Assembly (NCBI GenBank): GCA_002937555.1
Contig: PTKB01000127.1
Span: forward strand, 1-7,650
Length of the DNA stretch: 7,650 nucleotides
DNA from: Alphaproteobacteria bacterium MarineAlpha10_Bin2
GTDB lineage: Bacteria; Pseudomonadota; Alphaproteobacteria; UBA828
Direction of reading: 5' to 3'
Positions 6,364 to 7,650 of the stretch are shown here, in pieces. The notes beneath the pieces are model-generated. The model had not been told where the DNA came from and made no database searches. It was given only the letters and a program-made list of their open reading frames with translations. How positions within the stretch are numbered: the stretch's first letter is position 1; the number at the start of each line of letters is the position of its first letter. A program made the position numbers and the translations under genes.

Positions 6364-7650
6364 ATGATCGTAGGAACTTCGCTTTTCGACGGCAGTGTCG
6401 CGATTCTGGGGCTCGCCCGGAGCGGCATGGCGACAGCGCGCGCGCTGATGGCCGGCGGCAACCCGGTCCTCGCCTGGGACGATTCTCCCGAGCGCGTGAC
6501 GGCAGCGGCGCGCGCCGGCATCCCGGTCCAAGACAGCGCGGACTTCGATTGGCGCGGCATCGCCGCCCTGGTGCCGAGCCCGGGCATTCCGCTCGACCAT
6601 CCGACGATTGTCTCGGCGCAGGCATCCGGCGTCGAAATCATCGGCGATGTCGAAATTCTTTGGCGCGCCATGGCGGAGCGGAAATATGTCGGCATCACCG
6701 GCACCAACGGTAAATCCACGACCACGGCGTTGATCGGCCATATCCTCGAACATGCCCGCCAGACGGTTCAGATTGGCGGCAATCTGGGGACGCCGGCGCT
6801 CAGCCTGGACGCGCTGTGGGCGGAAGGCACCTACGCGATCGAAATGTCGTCGTTCCAACTCGACCTGACCAGGAACATGTCCTTCGACATCGCCGTTCTG
6901 CTGAATATTGCGCCGGATCATCTCGACCGGCACGGCAGCATGAACGCTTACATTGCCGCCAAGCGGAAGATTTTCCGGCCGGGCCGGTTGAAAACCGCCG
7001 TGGTCGGCATCGATGGGCCCGATTCGCTGCGTATCTATAGAGAACTGCGTCTCCAGGGCGATCTCGATGTCGTTCCGGTGGCCACCGGCCGCCGCCTGTT
7101 GGACGGGATCGCGACGAATGGCGGGTTGCTCGAAGATCACGGCCAGGCGATTTGCGATTTGGAAGCCGCGACGGCGCTCCCCGGCCGGCACAATTGGCAA
7201 AATGCCGCTGCCGCCTATGCCGCGACGCGCGCCCTCGACGTCGATCCGGAAACCATCGCCCGCGCCATCCTCAATTTCCCCGGCCTCGCGCACCGCATGG
7301 AACATATCGCCGCCATCGACGGCGTTCAGTTCATCAATGATTCGAAAGCGACGAACGGCGAGGCCGCGGCGCGCGCACTGGCTTGCTTCAACCCGATTTA
7401 CTGGATCGCCGGCGGGCGCGCTAAATCGAACGGGCTACGCGCGCTGGAGCCCTATTTTCACCGCATCGCCCATGCTTTCCTGATCGGCGAAGCCGAGCAA
7501 ACGCTGGCCAACGAGCTCACCGGGCGCGTCGACCATACTCTGTGCGGCACCCTGGACAACGCTCTCGAAGCGGCAGCGGCCCAGGCACGCGCCGACGGGC
7601 GGCCCGGCGCGGTGGTGCTGCTTTCGCCGGCCTGTGCGTCATTTGATCAG
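6364..7650 (+). CDS. murD: MurD, UDP-MurNAc-L-alanine:D-glutamate ligase (3' truncated)
   Basis: Cytoplasmic ATP-dependent ligase adding D-glutamate to UDP-MurNAc-L-Ala. 429 codons are present and the frame is still open at the right edge; the sequence breaks off at LLSPACASFDQ, which in the family is followed by a short conserved C-terminus, so probably some 30 residues are missing. The N-terminal domain begins with a Rossmann-like VAILGLARSGMATA (residues 12-25) and contains PSPGIP. The ATPase domain has the P-loop TGTNGKST (112-119, Lys117), IGGNLGTP, EMSSFQLD and NIAPDHLDRHG, with Lys200 in AAKRKIF as the expected carbamylated lysine. The C-terminal domain has HRMEHIA, NDSKATN (Lys328) and IAGGRAKSNG. 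The ATG at 6364 is chosen for its GAGG ribosome site and placement four bases after mraY. In this cluster ftsW usually comes next, outside the window. Confidence 0.98.
   Translation, partial: MIVGTSLFDGSVAILGLARSGMATARALMAGGNPVLAWDDSPERVTAAARAGIPVQDSADFDWRGIAALVPSPGIPLDHPTIVSAQASGVEIIGDVEILWRAMAERKYVGITGTNGKSTTTALIGHILEHARQTVQIGGNLGTPALSLDALWAEGTYAIEMSSFQLDLTRNMSFDIAVLLNIAPDHLDRHGSMNAYIAAKRKIFRPGRLKTAVVGIDGPDSLRIYRELRLQGDLDVVPVATGRRLLDGIATNGGLLEDHGQAICDLEAATALPGRHNWQNAAAAYAATRALDVDPETIARAILNFPGLAHRMEHIAAIDGVQFINDSKATNGEAAARALACFNPIYWIAGGRAKSNGLRALEPYFHRIAHAFLIGEAEQTLANELTGRVDHTLCGTLDNALEAAAAQARADGRPGAVVLLSPACASFDQ

Noticed and set aside
6335..6364. Possible terminator or promoter at the mraY-murD junction
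   Set aside because: Only four bases separate the genes and no GC-rich stem followed by T residues, nor a convincing -35/-10 pair, is seen.
6346..7305. 319-codon open frame on the minus strand opposite murD
   Set aside because: Antisense to murD, which has all its catalytic motifs; no motif or independent ribosome site recognised.
1..7650. Search for a new system, mobile element, CRISPR, RNA gene or repeats
   Set aside because: The sequence is filled by conserved dcw genes in standard order; no direct or inverted repeats beyond common GCCGGC-type words, no tRNA-like folds and no foreign-looking composition were noticed by eye.

Overview
The window is one uninterrupted, plus-strand stretch of the dcw (division and cell wall) cluster from a GC-rich, Gram-negative bacterium. 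The gene order is rsmH (3' end only) - ftsL - ftsI - murE - murF - mraY - murD (3' end missing). An alphaproteobacterium is the best guess. The reasons are the very short FtsL with an EWSYLNRPERL segment, the RADIVDRNG form of the FtsI motif, the VEAVHTEFF...AKAEIF form of MurF, and high GC with strong G/C bias at third codon positions. This is inference from family memory; no genus can be named. MurE carries the DNPR signature of meso-diaminopimelate-adding enzymes, which fits a Gram-negative wall.

Layout. Positions 1-348 hold the C-terminal part of the 16S rRNA methyltransferase RsmH. Positions 345-635 encode the small divisome protein FtsL, and 632-2389 the septal transpeptidase FtsI (PBP3). 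Next come the cytoplasmic ligases MurE (about 2376-3833) and MurF (3830-5281), the membrane enzyme MraY (5271-6359), and MurD (6364 to the window edge, 429 codons seen, a few tens of residues missing). Almost no base is non-coding: five of the six junctions overlap (4, 4, about 14, 4 and 11 bases) and the sixth leaves 4 bases. No internal promoter, terminator, RNA gene, repeat or mobile element was recognised.

How the genes work together. MurD, MurE and MurF add D-Glu, meso-DAP and D-Ala-D-Ala in turn to UDP-MurNAc-L-Ala in the cytoplasm. MraY moves the finished phospho-MurNAc-pentapeptide to undecaprenyl phosphate, giving lipid I. After later steps encoded outside the window, FtsI cross-links the new septal peptidoglycan, with FtsL as a divisome scaffold and regulator. 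RsmH modifies the ribosome and by convention heads this cluster. The tight packing suggests one polycistronic message with translational coupling.

All key catalytic motifs checked are intact and no undescribed system was found. The points worth a second look are modest: the murE start (a TTG with a good ribosome binding site rather than an upstream ATG), the murF start, the coupling pattern of the junctions, an acidic FtsI tail, and a second DDNPR in MurE.
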